Shown here in pieces: positions 10,718 to 18,725 of a DNA stretch of 64,000 nucleotides. The DNA comes from Sulfomarinibacter sp963733915 (GTDB taxonomy: Bacteria; Acidobacteriota; Thermoanaerobaculia; Thermoanaerobaculales; Sulfomarinibacteraceae): contig CAVTEP010000006.1 in NCBI GenBank assembly GCA_963733915.1, forward strand, positions 186,001-250,000, read 5' to 3'. Position 1 is the stretch's first letter, and each line of letters begins with the position of its first letter. Under the pieces are notes generated by a model. That model had not been told where the DNA came from and searched no databases. It worked only from the letters and a program-made list of their open reading frames with translations. A program made the position numbers and the translations under genes.

Positions 10718-12633
10718 TCAGCCGCCGAGAAGCTCGTGGTCGGCCTCGGGCTTGAACAAGGGGATGATCTCCCGCTTGATCATCTCCCACTTCTCGGTGA
10801 CCGGGTCCATCTTGCAGTTGACGAAGCACAGCCAGTTGTCGTTGTCCAGCTTGGGGAAGTCGGCGCGGAAGTAGTAGCCGGGCCAGCGGGTCTCCTCGCG
10901 GAACAGGATCGTGCGGACGTGCGCTTCGGCCTGGTACATGCGGTGGAAGTTCTCCCAGCACCGCATCAGCTCGTGGAGGTCCTTCGCACCGAGGTGCTGG
11001 GCGTCTTCCTTGAGCATGCCGAGGAGCTCGAGGCCGCGCTCGCAGAGGAACTTGGAGGTCGTGAACTGGGAGCCCACGCCGCCGGCGTACTCGTCCATGA
11101 GCTTCTGCAGGCGGAACATGAACATCTTCGGCACGATGTAGTTCGGGTTGACGTCTGTCCTGCGAGGTGAAGCCCTTGTGCTCGGCGATAGAGCTCGAGC
11201 GGCTTCAGGGTCTTTGCCTTGAGGTCCTCGATGGTCGCATCGCTGACCGTCGGCTTCGCCGGTTTCTCGTTGACGAGGTACCGAATCGCAGCCTTGGCGG
11301 CGATCCGGCCCTCGGCGTGGGAGCCGGAGGAGAACTTGTGCGACGAGGCGCCGGTGGCGTCGCCGGCGGCGAACAGGCCCTTGACGGTGCACATGTTCTC
11401 GTAGCCCCAGAAGTACTCGGTGCCGCGGCCAGGTCCTCCGGACCGCTCACCCAGGCGCCGGAGGCGCCGGAGTGCGAGCCGATGAAGTACGGCTCGGCAG
11501 CGGCGATCTCGGAGGACTTCTCTTCGGGCTGCACGTCGCTGGCGGCCCACAGGATCGCCTGCGAGATGGTCATGTCGAGGAAGTCTTCCCAGGCCTCGCT
11601 CTCGAGCTCCTTCATCTTCTTCTTGTAGGCCTTCTGATCGTCCTTGTACTGGTCGGCGATCTTCTGGATCGCCTCTTCGGTGCGCATGTAGATCGGGCCC
11701 TTGCCCTCCATCACGTCGAGCATGCCGAGGTAGTTGCGGAGGTTGGCCGGGATCGGCTTGACGTGACCGTAGGGCTTCCAGTTGTCGAGCTCGGGGCGCC
11801 GCTCGACCATGTACTCGCCGCCGAACGCGTTGGTCGCGCGAGACTTGAAGAGCAGGAACCAGGCGCCGACCGGACCGTAGGCGTCCTTGAAGCGGACCGG
11901 GATGAAGCGCACTTCCTGGCAGGTCATCTCGGCGCCGGCCTTCAGGGTGAAGTAGGCGGACGAGCCGGAGTTCCACGGCGGGTACCAGGCGCGACCGAGA
12001 CCCTCGCCCGAGGAGCGCGGCTTGAAGACGTGCACCGCGCCGCCCATGGCGACGAAGATCGCACGGGCGAGGAAGACGTAGAACTTGTTCTCGCGGACCG
12101 AGAAGCCGTAGGCGCCCTTGAGCTGACCGTCCTCATGATCGGACCGACGATGAAGACGCGCTCGATAGATGTTGTCGGTGCCGAGGTGGTTCTTGGCGGC
12201 CTCGGCCACCACCACCTTGTAGGACTCGCCGTTGATCATCAGCTGCCAGCGACCCTCGTGCACGTAGCCGCCGTTCTCGTCCTTCCAGATCGGCAGGCCC
12301 CACTTCTCGAACAGGTGGACCGAGCAGTCGACGTGGCGGGCGATCGAGGCGACGAGGTCGTCGCGGGCGACGCCCATGAGGTCGTTCTTGACGTAGTCGA
12401 CGTAGTTCTTGACGGTGTTCTGGCCGTCTTTGAGGCCCACGTACTGGTTGATGGCGGACAGGCCCATGGCGACCGCGCCGGAGCGGTCGACCGCGGCCTT
12501 GTCGACCAGGGTGACCTTGAGGTCGTTCTTCTTCGCCCAGTAGGCAGCCTCGACCGCGGCGCCGCAGGAGGCCATGCCGCCGCCGAGAATCAGCAGATCG
12601 GTTTCAACCTTGACAGTTTCGAAGTTTTGCCAT
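10718..12633 (-). CDS. aprA: Adenylylsulfate (APS) reductase alpha subunit, frameshifted
   Basis: FAD subunit that reduces APS to sulfite and AMP (reversible). It starts at 12633 (MAKLRTVKVETDLLILGGG after removing an extra A near 12620), with AGGAGGGG overlapping the aprB stop. It shows the GGGMASCGAAVEAA FAD motif, VDRSGAVAMGLSAIN, a SGPEDLA stretch and HKFSSGSHAEGRIAAKAAIR near the C-terminus. It ends ELLGG-stop. Further indels lie near 12166 (insertion), 12134 (deletion), 11433 (deletion) and 11183 and 11155 (insertions). The corrected length of about 640 residues is normal. Confidence 0.96.
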
Positions 12634-12642
12634 GTTCCCCTC

Positions 12643-13074
12643 CTACTTCATCCACACGTCGCAGCCGAGCGAGTCCGGCTCGGTGAAGAGCACCGGTCCC
12701 TCGAGGTCCGGGTCGGTCGTCCAACCACCGTTCGGCACCGCCTGGCCTTCGGGGGTGGTGCGGATGGGGAACTTGAACCGCTTCACCTGGCCGCTGCGGA
12801 ACTTGACCGTCCACATGATGGAATCGGTGGAGCGAAGCGGCACCACCGATGCACCCATGGGCACGAAGTCCGCATAGCCGCGGACGTCGACGGCCTGGGT
12901 CGGGCAGATCTTGACGCAGTTGTAGCACTCCCAGCACATTTCGGGTTCGCGGTTGTAGGCCTTCATCTTCTCCTTGTCGAGCACCATGAGGTCGTTTGGA
13001 CAGATGTACTGGCAGGCGGTCTTGTCGAGCGCCTTACACCCGTCACACTTTTCCACGTTGACGAAACTCGGCAT
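12643..13074 (-). CDS. aprB: Adenylylsulfate reductase beta subunit
   Basis: Iron-sulfur subunit of APS reductase, 143 residues, frame intact. The start MPSFVNVEKC at 13074 has AAAGGAGGAG 8 bp upstream; an upstream in-frame ATG lacks a ribosome site. Two 4Fe-4S clusters are visible: CDGCKALDKTACQYICP and CWECYNCVKICP. The C-terminal tail that embraces AprA follows (WTVKFRSGQVKRFKFPIRTT). It is the first gene of the aprB-aprA-zinc ribbon-ykgJ-qmoABC-sat operon and is 9 bp from aprA. Confidence 0.97.
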   Translation of the reverse strand: MPSFVNVEKCDGCKALDKTACQYICPNDLMVLDKEKMKAYNREPEMCWECYNCVKICPTQAVDVRGYADFVPMGASVVPLRSTDSIMWTVKFRSGQVKRFKFPIRTTPEGQAVPNGGWTTDPDLEGPVLFTEPDSLGCDVWMK

Positions 13075-13885
13075 ACAGCTCTCCTCCTTTCGATCTCCTA
13101 ATTCGAGTTGTTTCGTGAAACCGTACCTACAGTTTTCCTCATCGTGGCCGAGCCAAAGCAAAAGCTGTGCCTGTTTTCACAATCGAACTTGAGAAAAGGT
13201 CTGGCATCAGCAGAAGGTCTTTGTAAACAAGCACTTGATCACGGGTCGACGGTGCGTCTCGGGGCTCCATATCGGGCGGTCGGCGCCGTGGGCGGACACG
13301 GAATCAGTCGCGTCTGGGTGATGACGCCGGCTTCGCGGTGTGATGATTTGACCGCTAATGGACCCGTAAGTCGTGTTTCTTGAGGCATTAAATACGAAAT
13401 GTGAAGAGAATGTGAAGACTGTGTGAAACATTTCACTTGCAATATTTTGAGTGCTTTGCGTGCTTCGCGCCGGGCCTCGCGTTACCGGTGCGTTACGTCA
13501 GCTGGTGATCCGGAAGCTAAGCGCCTGTGACTGAGCGTTTTCTGCGATTCGAGCGGCTGTTACCCGGGTGGAACGACGCTTGATTGCGAGTGTATTCTGG
13601 CGTCCTGTTGAGGGGTGGTCGACTGGTCGATCGAGTTGCCGATTCGGTCACGACAATCGTTGCAAAGGATCGTCACCGTATTGACAGTTGCATGGCCAAA
13701 TTGTTCTTGATCAGTGTTTTGTGCCGAGGAATGCCGGCAATTGACCGCGGTCGGAATCTGGCCGGGAAACGCGACCGACCGGAGCTCCCTGTTCCGGGTA
13801 ACACGGGTTGATCGAGAATGTCGGCATTGATTGTGCAACGGCTGAGATCCACATCAACGCGGTTCACCGCGGCAGGAGGCGATGC
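13075..13885. other. Divergent control region between aprBA operon and adk
   Basis: About 800 bp without a convincing gene. It must carry the promoters of both the aprBA-qmo-sat operon and adk. The stretch 13380-13450 is AT-rich compared with its surroundings and carries regularly spaced direct repeats, described separately. Confidence 0.6.
13400..13436. promoter_or_regulatory. Three 11-bp-spaced TGTGAA repeats plus a GTGAAA-CA-TTTCAC palindrome
   Basis: TGTGAAGA at 13400 and 13411 and TGTGAAAC at 13422 repeat every 11 bp, one helical turn, the spacing used by OmpR/PhoB-type response regulators. The last copy is half of a perfect inverted repeat, GTGAAACATTTCAC (13423-13436). On the minus strand TTCACA and ATTTAA 17 bp apart could be a promoter for the aprBA operon overlapping these sites. 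The regulator is unknown. Confidence 0.45.
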
Positions 13886-14554
13886 ATGCGACTGATTCTT
13901 CTGGGTCCGCCAGGCGCCGGCAAGGGAACTCAGGCTCGGTATATCTGCGAGCGATTCGTGATTCCGCAGATCTCGACCGGCGACATGCTGCGGTCGGCGG
14001 TGGCGGCCGGCACCGAACTGGGGAGGCAGGCCAAGGCCGTGATGGACAGCGGCGCCCTGGTGTCCGATGACATCATCATCGGGCTCGTCAAACAACGCAT
14101 TACGCAGCCAGACTGCGAGGCGGGCTTTCTGTTTGACGGTTTTCCGCGGACCCTCGCCCAGGCCGAGGCGATGCGCGACGCTGGGGTCGACATCGACGCG
14201 GTGGTCGAGATCGCGGTGCCCGACGACGATATCGTCAAGCGGCTGTCGGGCCGCCGGTCGCACCCGGGTTCGGGCCGGGTCTACCACGTGACCTTCAACC
14301 CGCCCAAGGTCGAGGGCCTGGACGACGTCACCGGCGAGCCGCTGGTCCATCGCGATGACGACCGCGAGGAAACGATTCGCAACCGCCTCGCCACATATCA
14401 CGCCCAGACCGAGGTCCTGACGAAGTATTACGGGGACCTGGAGGCTCGCGGCGAGGACGGCGCGCCGAAGCTGATCACGGTCGATGGAACGCAGTCGATC
14501 GACGAGGTCCGCGACCAGGCCCTGGCGGAGCTCGATCAGCTCGCAAACGTTTGA
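13886..14554 (+). CDS. adk: Adenylate kinase
   Basis: Converts AMP + ATP to 2 ADP. 222 residues. The start at 13886 is 6 bp after AGGAGG; longer in-frame starts lack a ribosome site. P-loop GPPGAGKGTQ, the NMP-binding STGDMLRSAV, FDGFPRTLAQAEAM and a long LID segment (RRSHPGSGRVYHVTFNPPK) without zinc cysteines are all present. The stop TGA lies inside the AACGTTTGAACGTT repeat that follows. Next to the APS reductase operon it would recycle the AMP released by AprAB. Confidence 0.97.
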   Translation: MRLILLGPPGAGKGTQARYICERFVIPQISTGDMLRSAVAAGTELGRQAKAVMDSGALVSDDIIIGLVKQRITQPDCEAGFLFDGFPRTLAQAEAMRDAGVDIDAVVEIAVPDDDIVKRLSGRRSHPGSGRVYHVTFNPPKVEGLDDVTGEPLVHRDDDREETIRNRLATYHAQTEVLTKYYGDLEARGEDGAPKLITVDGTQSIDEVRDQALAELDQLANV

Positions 14555-14640
14555 ACGTTAGAACGTTTGAAAAGGCGAAACGGGGAAAAGGGGAGGGTGG
14601 TTGGTCCCCTTTTCTCCTTTTCCCCTCTGCTCATGAGGTT
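14548..14640. repeat. Composite intergenic repeat, AACGTT and AAAAGGGG arms
   Basis: An AACGTTTG/AACGTTAG array (14548-14569) is followed by a purine arm with GGGGAAAAGGGG, the core AGGGTGGTTGGT, and a pyrimidine arm CCCCTTTTCTCCTTTTCCCC. The purine and pyrimidine arms can pair into a hairpin. It lies between the convergent adk and lipoprotein genes. Confidence 0.85.
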
Positions 14641-14651
14641 TCGCTCGGGGG

Positions 14652-15239
14652 CTAGTTGGGCGCCTCAATCTCGAACGGAACGTCGACCCGACTCTCCTCG
14701 AGCTCGATCACCAGACGCCAACGGCCGGGCTGAATGCCGCCGGGGACGCCGAAGACGAGCGGCCCCGAGCAGACCTGGAATCTGTTGACGGAAATATCCT
14801 CATAGGCAAAGCCGCCGAAGGGGTCGACGAGAAACCATCGTTCACAGGGCATCTGGCTGGTTTCATAGCGGCCGAGAATCGGCAGGGCGGCGAGGGCCCG
14901 CTGAACCGCGACCCTGATCCTGCCATAGATCCTTCGAAACTCCTCCTGGTCGATGAGGAGCAGGCGGCGACCGTCAGGTGTGATGACCGAGACGTCGGAG
15001 TGGTTGACGGTTGTCGGTCCGCTGCGCGAGGCACCGGTGAACTCGACGGCGAGGATCAACCACTCCTCGCCGAGACGCTGCGCGGCCTGACGGAACCCCA
15101 CCGTCACGTCGAGCTCGATGCCGCGGTAGAGGACGGCATATCGACTGAGCTCGCGGGTGCCGAGATCGGAGTCCCGGCTCGATGTCCCGGCGCAGGCCGT
15201 CAAGAGCAGCAGGCCGACGATCGAAATCGTCGTTTTCAT
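14652..15239 (-). CDS. Hypothetical lipoprotein
   Basis: 195 residues with a clear lipoprotein signal, MKTTISIVGLLLLTAC (lipobox LTAC). The mature part looks like a beta-rich extracytoplasmic domain, with a stretch about responding to a ligand-like VSVITPDGRRLLLIDQ and two Cys (MPCERW, QVCSG) that could form a disulfide. It shares the divergent upstream region with the sugar kinase gene. I do not recognise a family. Confidence 0.75.
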   Translation of the reverse strand: MKTTISIVGLLLLTACAGTSSRDSDLGTRELSRYAVLYRGIELDVTVGFRQAAQRLGEEWLILAVEFTGASRSGPTTVNHSDVSVITPDGRRLLLIDQEEFRRIYGRIRVAVQRALAALPILGRYETSQMPCERWFLVDPFGGFAYEDISVNRFQVCSGPLVFGVPGGIQPGRWRLVIELEESRVDVPFEIEAPN

Positions 15240-15367
15240 CGTTGGTCAAGAGGATCCCATGGATCCCGGCGGAACGCCAACTCTTCCGGCTCATTCAATG
15301 CCGATGGCATGCGCATACACCGGTGCGCTTGCCGGTCGGGCAGCGCAGCGTTATCCTCGGCCGACCC

Positions 15368-16618
15368 ATGAAGTTCCGTACCGACCAACAGATCGGGACC
15401 GCCGTGAGTCGCCCTGCAAACGAGCGCGCGAGGGTTCTCGTCGATCGCCTGCGCGCCGGCGCGGCGAGTGCTGCGAGCGAGCTCTTCGTCGTTGAAACGC
15501 CGCTACGGATCTGTCCCCTCGGCGCCCACGTGGATCATCAGGGCGGCGTCGTTACCGGAATGACCATCGACCGGCAGGTCGTGTTGGCAGTCGCCGCCGT
15601 ACCGACGACGACCTTCAGCTTGACCAGCCTTGAGTTTCCGGGAGAGGTGACGATCGATCTGCGGGCCCAAACGGCGGCCAGGATGGGCGACTGGGGCGAC
15701 TATGCGCGCGCCGCGGTCGCTGTCCTCGGCAACCGGGGCCGCCTGGGCCGCGGCCTGCGGGCCGTCATCAGCGGCGATCTGCCGGGCGCAGGCCTCAGCT
15801 CGTCGGCTGCGGTGCTTGTTTCGTATCTCCTCGGTCTGGCTCGAGTCAATGATCTGAAACTGGATCGATCGGAGCTGTCGGCCCTCGTCCAGCGTGCGGA
15901 AAACGACTTCATCGGCGTTGAGAGCGGCCGTCTCGACCAGTCGATCATCCTCTATTCGGAGCCCGAGTGCCTGACCCGGGTCGACTGCTCGGATCTCTCG
16001 GTCGATCATGTGGTGCGACCTGAAGCCTCCCAGGATTTCCTCGTGTTGGTGGCGTTTTCCGGCGTTTCGAGGGCGCTTGCGGGCTCCGGTTTCAACACCC
16101 GCGTGGATGAGTGCCGTGATGCCGCCCGGCGGCTGCTCGATCTCTCAGGCGCCTCGGCACCTAGGGACGCAGTGTTGTCAGACGTCGGCGCGGAGATCTT
16201 CGAGCAGTTCGAGGCCGAACTGCCGGGACCGTTGCTGCGGAGGGCGACCCACTATTTTTCCGAGCAGCGGCGGGTACTCGATGGGGTGGAGGCCTGGCGG
16301 CGCGGTGACCTGCTTCGATTCGGTAAACTGATGACCGCCTCGGGTGAGAGCTCGATCCGCAACTATGAGTGCGGTACCGCCGAGCTGGTCACTCTGTACC
16401 AACTGCTTCGGGAAGCGCCCGGAGTGTTCGGCGCGAGGTTTTCGGGTGCCGGTTTTGGGGGTAGCTGTGTTGCCCTCGTCGACCCGGCCGCGAGAGAAGC
16501 GATCGTCGACGGCGTGTCGCGGCGGTACATGGAGAGCCACCCGCAGGCCGCGGCAAAGGCCTCCTTTGACCTCTGTTCTACCGCCGGAGGCGTCCGAGTG
16601 ACGGCCGTGGGGAACTGA
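15368..16618 (+). CDS. GHMP-family sugar kinase (galactokinase-like)
   Basis: Phosphorylates a sugar at C1 with ATP. All three GHMP motifs are present: the galactokinase-type substrate loop LGAHVDHQGG, the ATP loop GDLPGAGLSSSAAV and the C-terminal GAGFGGSCVAL. 416 residues from ATG 15368; a GTG at 15403 (SRPANERARV) is an alternative start. It overlaps the next gene by one base (TGATG), so kinase and nucleotidyltransferase are co-translated: sugar to sugar-1-phosphate to NDP-sugar. Because hexuronate genes follow, galacturonokinase-like activity is possible, but galactokinase or arabinokinase is equally open. Confidence 0.85.
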   Translation: MKFRTDQQIGTAVSRPANERARVLVDRLRAGAASAASELFVVETPLRICPLGAHVDHQGGVVTGMTIDRQVVLAVAAVPTTTFSLTSLEFPGEVTIDLRAQTAARMGDWGDYARAAVAVLGNRGRLGRGLRAVISGDLPGAGLSSSAAVLVSYLLGLARVNDLKLDRSELSALVQRAENDFIGVESGRLDQSIILYSEPECLTRVDCSDLSVDHVVRPEASQDFLVLVAFSGVSRALAGSGFNTRVDECRDAARRLLDLSGASAPRDAVLSDVGAEIFEQFEAELPGPLLRRATHYFSEQRRVLDGVEAWRRGDLLRFGKLMTASGESSIRNYECGTAELVTLYQLLREAPGVFGARFSGAGFGGSCVALVDPAAREAIVDGVSRRYMESHPQAAAKASFDLCSTAGGVRVTAVGN

Positions 16619-17565
16619 TGCAGGCGGTGATCCTCGCTGCAGGTTTGGGCACGCGGTTGAGTCCGGTGACGGCGACCCGCAGCAAGGCCATGGTCCCGGT
16701 GCTGGGACGGCCCCTGGTCGAGCGTGCGATGCTGCCCCTGGTTGCCAACGGGGTGAAGGAATTCGTGATCGTGGCGGCCCCCGACGACCGGGAAATAGTC
16801 CACCACTTTGAGCAGCAGGGCGCCCTCGAAATTTCGGTCCGATTTGCGACCCAGATGGAACGCCTTGGCACGGCGAACGCGCTCGAGGCTGCCTCCCACT
16901 TGATCTCCGGACCGTTCGTTCTGTCTGCGTGCGACAGCTTGATTGACGCGTCGCACGTACGTTCGATGTTCGCCGCGGCGGTAGCGGGAGCGGACGCGGT
17001 GCTCAGTCTGCTCGACGTCGATCCCGAGATGGTGTCACGGAGCGCGGCGGTGGCGATGAATGGCGATGCGGTGCGGCGCATCGTTGAGAAGCCGCGGCCG
17101 GAGGAAGTGCCTTCTTTCACCATCAGCCTGCCCCATTATGTCTTCGAGCCGCAGTTCCTCGACCTGCTCCGCGGGATTCCGGTGTCGGCCCGGGGCGAGT
17201 ACGAGATCCAGGACGCGGTACAACGGCTGATCGATGACGGCGCACGGGTTGTCGGCGTCCGTGCCACCACCAGGCTCCAGGTGTCGACGCCGGCCGATCT
17301 GCTCGCAATGACCTGCCGCCTGCTGGCGGACAGCTCGGAGCCGAAGCACATCTATCCGGACCTCGTCGGCCGCGCCACCGAGCTCGTCATGCCCCTCCGG
17401 ATCGATCGCGGGGTGACCATCGGCGACGGCTGCGTCATCGGACCCGAGGTATACCTCGAGTCCGGTTGCCGGGTGGGTGATGGTGCGGAAATCAGGCGAG
17501 CGATAGTCCTACGCGGGGCCGAGGTTGGTGACGGCAAGCGGGTGCGCGACCGGATCGTGGGCTGA
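16618..17565 (+). CDS. Sugar-1-phosphate nucleotidylyltransferase
   Basis: 315 residues. The N-terminal Rossmann-like domain carries AAGLGTRLSPVTATRSKAMV (the GxGxRLxPxT-x-K signature), with LSACDSLID as the metal-binding segment. A short left-handed beta-helix follows at about 265-310 (IDRGVTIGDGCVIGPEVYLESG). It forms an NDP-sugar and PPi from a sugar-1-phosphate. It follows the GHMP kinase with a 1-bp overlap, so the two make an activation pair for a salvaged monosaccharide. The sugar is not identifiable from motifs. Confidence 0.88.
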   Translation: MQAVILAAGLGTRLSPVTATRSKAMVPVLGRPLVERAMLPLVANGVKEFVIVAAPDDREIVHHFEQQGALEISVRFATQMERLGTANALEAASHLISGPFVLSACDSLIDASHVRSMFAAAVAGADAVLSLLDVDPEMVSRSAAVAMNGDAVRRIVEKPRPEEVPSFTISLPHYVFEPQFLDLLRGIPVSARGEYEIQDAVQRLIDDGARVVGVRATTRLQVSTPADLLAMTCRLLADSSEPKHIYPDLVGRATELVMPLRIDRGVTIGDGCVIGPEVYLESGCRVGDGAEIRRAIVLRGAEVGDGKRVRDRIVG

Positions 17566-17738
17566 CCCGAATTCCTCGGGCTGTCGATGGGCGAGGTCTC
17601 GCGTTCCCACGCCGGGTGTCATCGAGCCTGCGGTAACACACCCTTGCGCACGTAGATGGTGGCGGGTTTGTCGGGAGAGCCCATCCCGATCTTGGCCATC
17701 GCCGGCTGAATCCCGATTTCCGTGGTTTTCTCTGATAT

Positions 17739-17749
17739 TGGTCAGACCA
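17739..17749. promoter_or_regulatory. Distal GntR/FadR-type operator
   Basis: A perfect palindrome, TGGTCAGACCA, identical to the copy at 17925-17935, 186 bp upstream of it. The form TGGTC-N-GACCA matches the FadR-subfamily operator type. Confidence 0.75.
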
Positions 17750-17886
17750 CATTGTTAAATGTTGAGATATTTTGGTTCGAGTGAACGGTTCAGGGCGTCG
17801 TAACTGTTGCCTTTTCCATGTATGATTGTCAAAGCTAAGTATTTTTTTTCTAGAAGATCACGGCCGTTCGATGATACCAGGGTCGC

Positions 17887-17916
17887 TTTTCACACGTCGG
17901 CGAATGGTGTTAGAAT
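17887..17916 (+). promoter_or_regulatory. Candidate sigma-70-type promoter of the gntR-uxaE operon
   Basis: TTTTCA (17887-17892) and TAGAAT (17911-17916) are 18 bp apart. The predicted start point falls at or just before the proximal operator, which fits repression by blocking initiation. Based on sequence match only. Confidence 0.45.
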
Positions 17917-17924
17917 GACCCAAG

Positions 17925-17935
17925 TGGTCAGACCA
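17925..17935. promoter_or_regulatory. Proximal GntR/FadR-type operator
   Basis: A second perfect TGGTCAGACCA, 14 bp before the gntR start codon and directly after the candidate -10 box. Identity of the two sites and their position point to autoregulation of the GntR gene and its downstream hexuronate genes. Confidence 0.8.
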
Positions 17936-17948
17936 ATGGGGACTAACC

Positions 17949-18710
17949 ATGGCAATCATCATGGCTGAGCAAAGAGAACCGGGCTGCGCCGATCCTCCCA
18001 TGGCCGCATCGCTGGTGGTGGCCTACATTCGGCGGCTCATCGAACGTGGTGATCTCAACGCTGGAGACAGGCTGCCGCCGGAGCGAGAGCTGGCCCGTCT
18101 GACCGGCGTGAGCCGGGCCAGTGTCCGCGATGGACTCAGGTCACTTGCAACCGTCGGCGTTGTCGAGGCTCGACGAGGCGCGGGGACGTTTGTCGCAGAA
18201 GGACCGCCGCTTTTTGATGTGAATCCGTTGTCCATTTTTTCGGCTCTTCACGGGATTCCACAATCGGAGCTCTTCGAGACGCGCCGGGTCATCGAAATCG
18301 ATCTTGCGGGGCTTGCCGCGGAACGGGCCGGCGGCGAGGAGTTGGCCGCGATTTCCGAAGAGGTGATGGAGATGTTCGCGTCCCGCGATGACGTCCACCG
18401 CTTTCTGGTTCACGACATCCGTTTTCATCGAGCGGTCGCGGCGGCGGCGCGAAATCCTCTCATGGCCGCGATCATGGAAATGGTCGCCGACCTTTTCTAC
18501 GACCAGCGAAAAAGCACGGTCGATCGCTGGCGTGGCGCGGATGAAGCTGCCGAGCAGCACCGCCAGATCTACCAGGCGATTCGCGCGGGCGATGTCGAGT
18601 CGGCACGACGTGAAATGGGCGAGCATCTTCGGTGGGCTCAGAACACGCTTGCCCTGGAGGTGAAGGCTGAGCTCAACCGCGCAGCAACCGACGAAGTCAG
18701 TGGGCCCTGA
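17949..18710 (+). CDS. GntR-family (FadR subfamily) regulator of hexuronate genes
   Basis: 253 residues. The N-terminal winged helix is visible in DRLPPERELARLTGVSRASV and the wing RRGAGTFV. The C-terminal FCD domain keeps its metal-binding pattern: Asp and His in HDIRFHRAV, His in EQHRQIY and His in GEHLRW. It is first in the operon with uxaE 15 bp downstream, and carries two identical operators upstream. The likely effector is a hexuronate or an aldonate intermediate such as fructuronate or gluconate (inference from context). ATG 17949 is used; ATG 17961 is also possible. Confidence 0.9.
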   Translation: MAIIMAEQREPGCADPPMAASLVVAYIRRLIERGDLNAGDRLPPERELARLTGVSRASVRDGLRSLATVGVVEARRGAGTFVAEGPPLFDVNPLSIFSALHGIPQSELFETRRVIEIDLAGLAAERAGGEELAAISEEVMEMFASRDDVHRFLVHDIRFHRAVAAAARNPLMAAIMEMVADLFYDQRKSTVDRWRGADEAAEQHRQIYQAIRAGDVESARREMGEHLRWAQNTLALEVKAELNRAATDEVSGP

Positions 18711-18725
18711 GCTCGAGGAGGCTGA

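Noticed and set aside
13560..13838. Small open frames in the aprB-adk gap
   Set aside because: No ribosome site, no family resemblance and composition unlike the neighbours.
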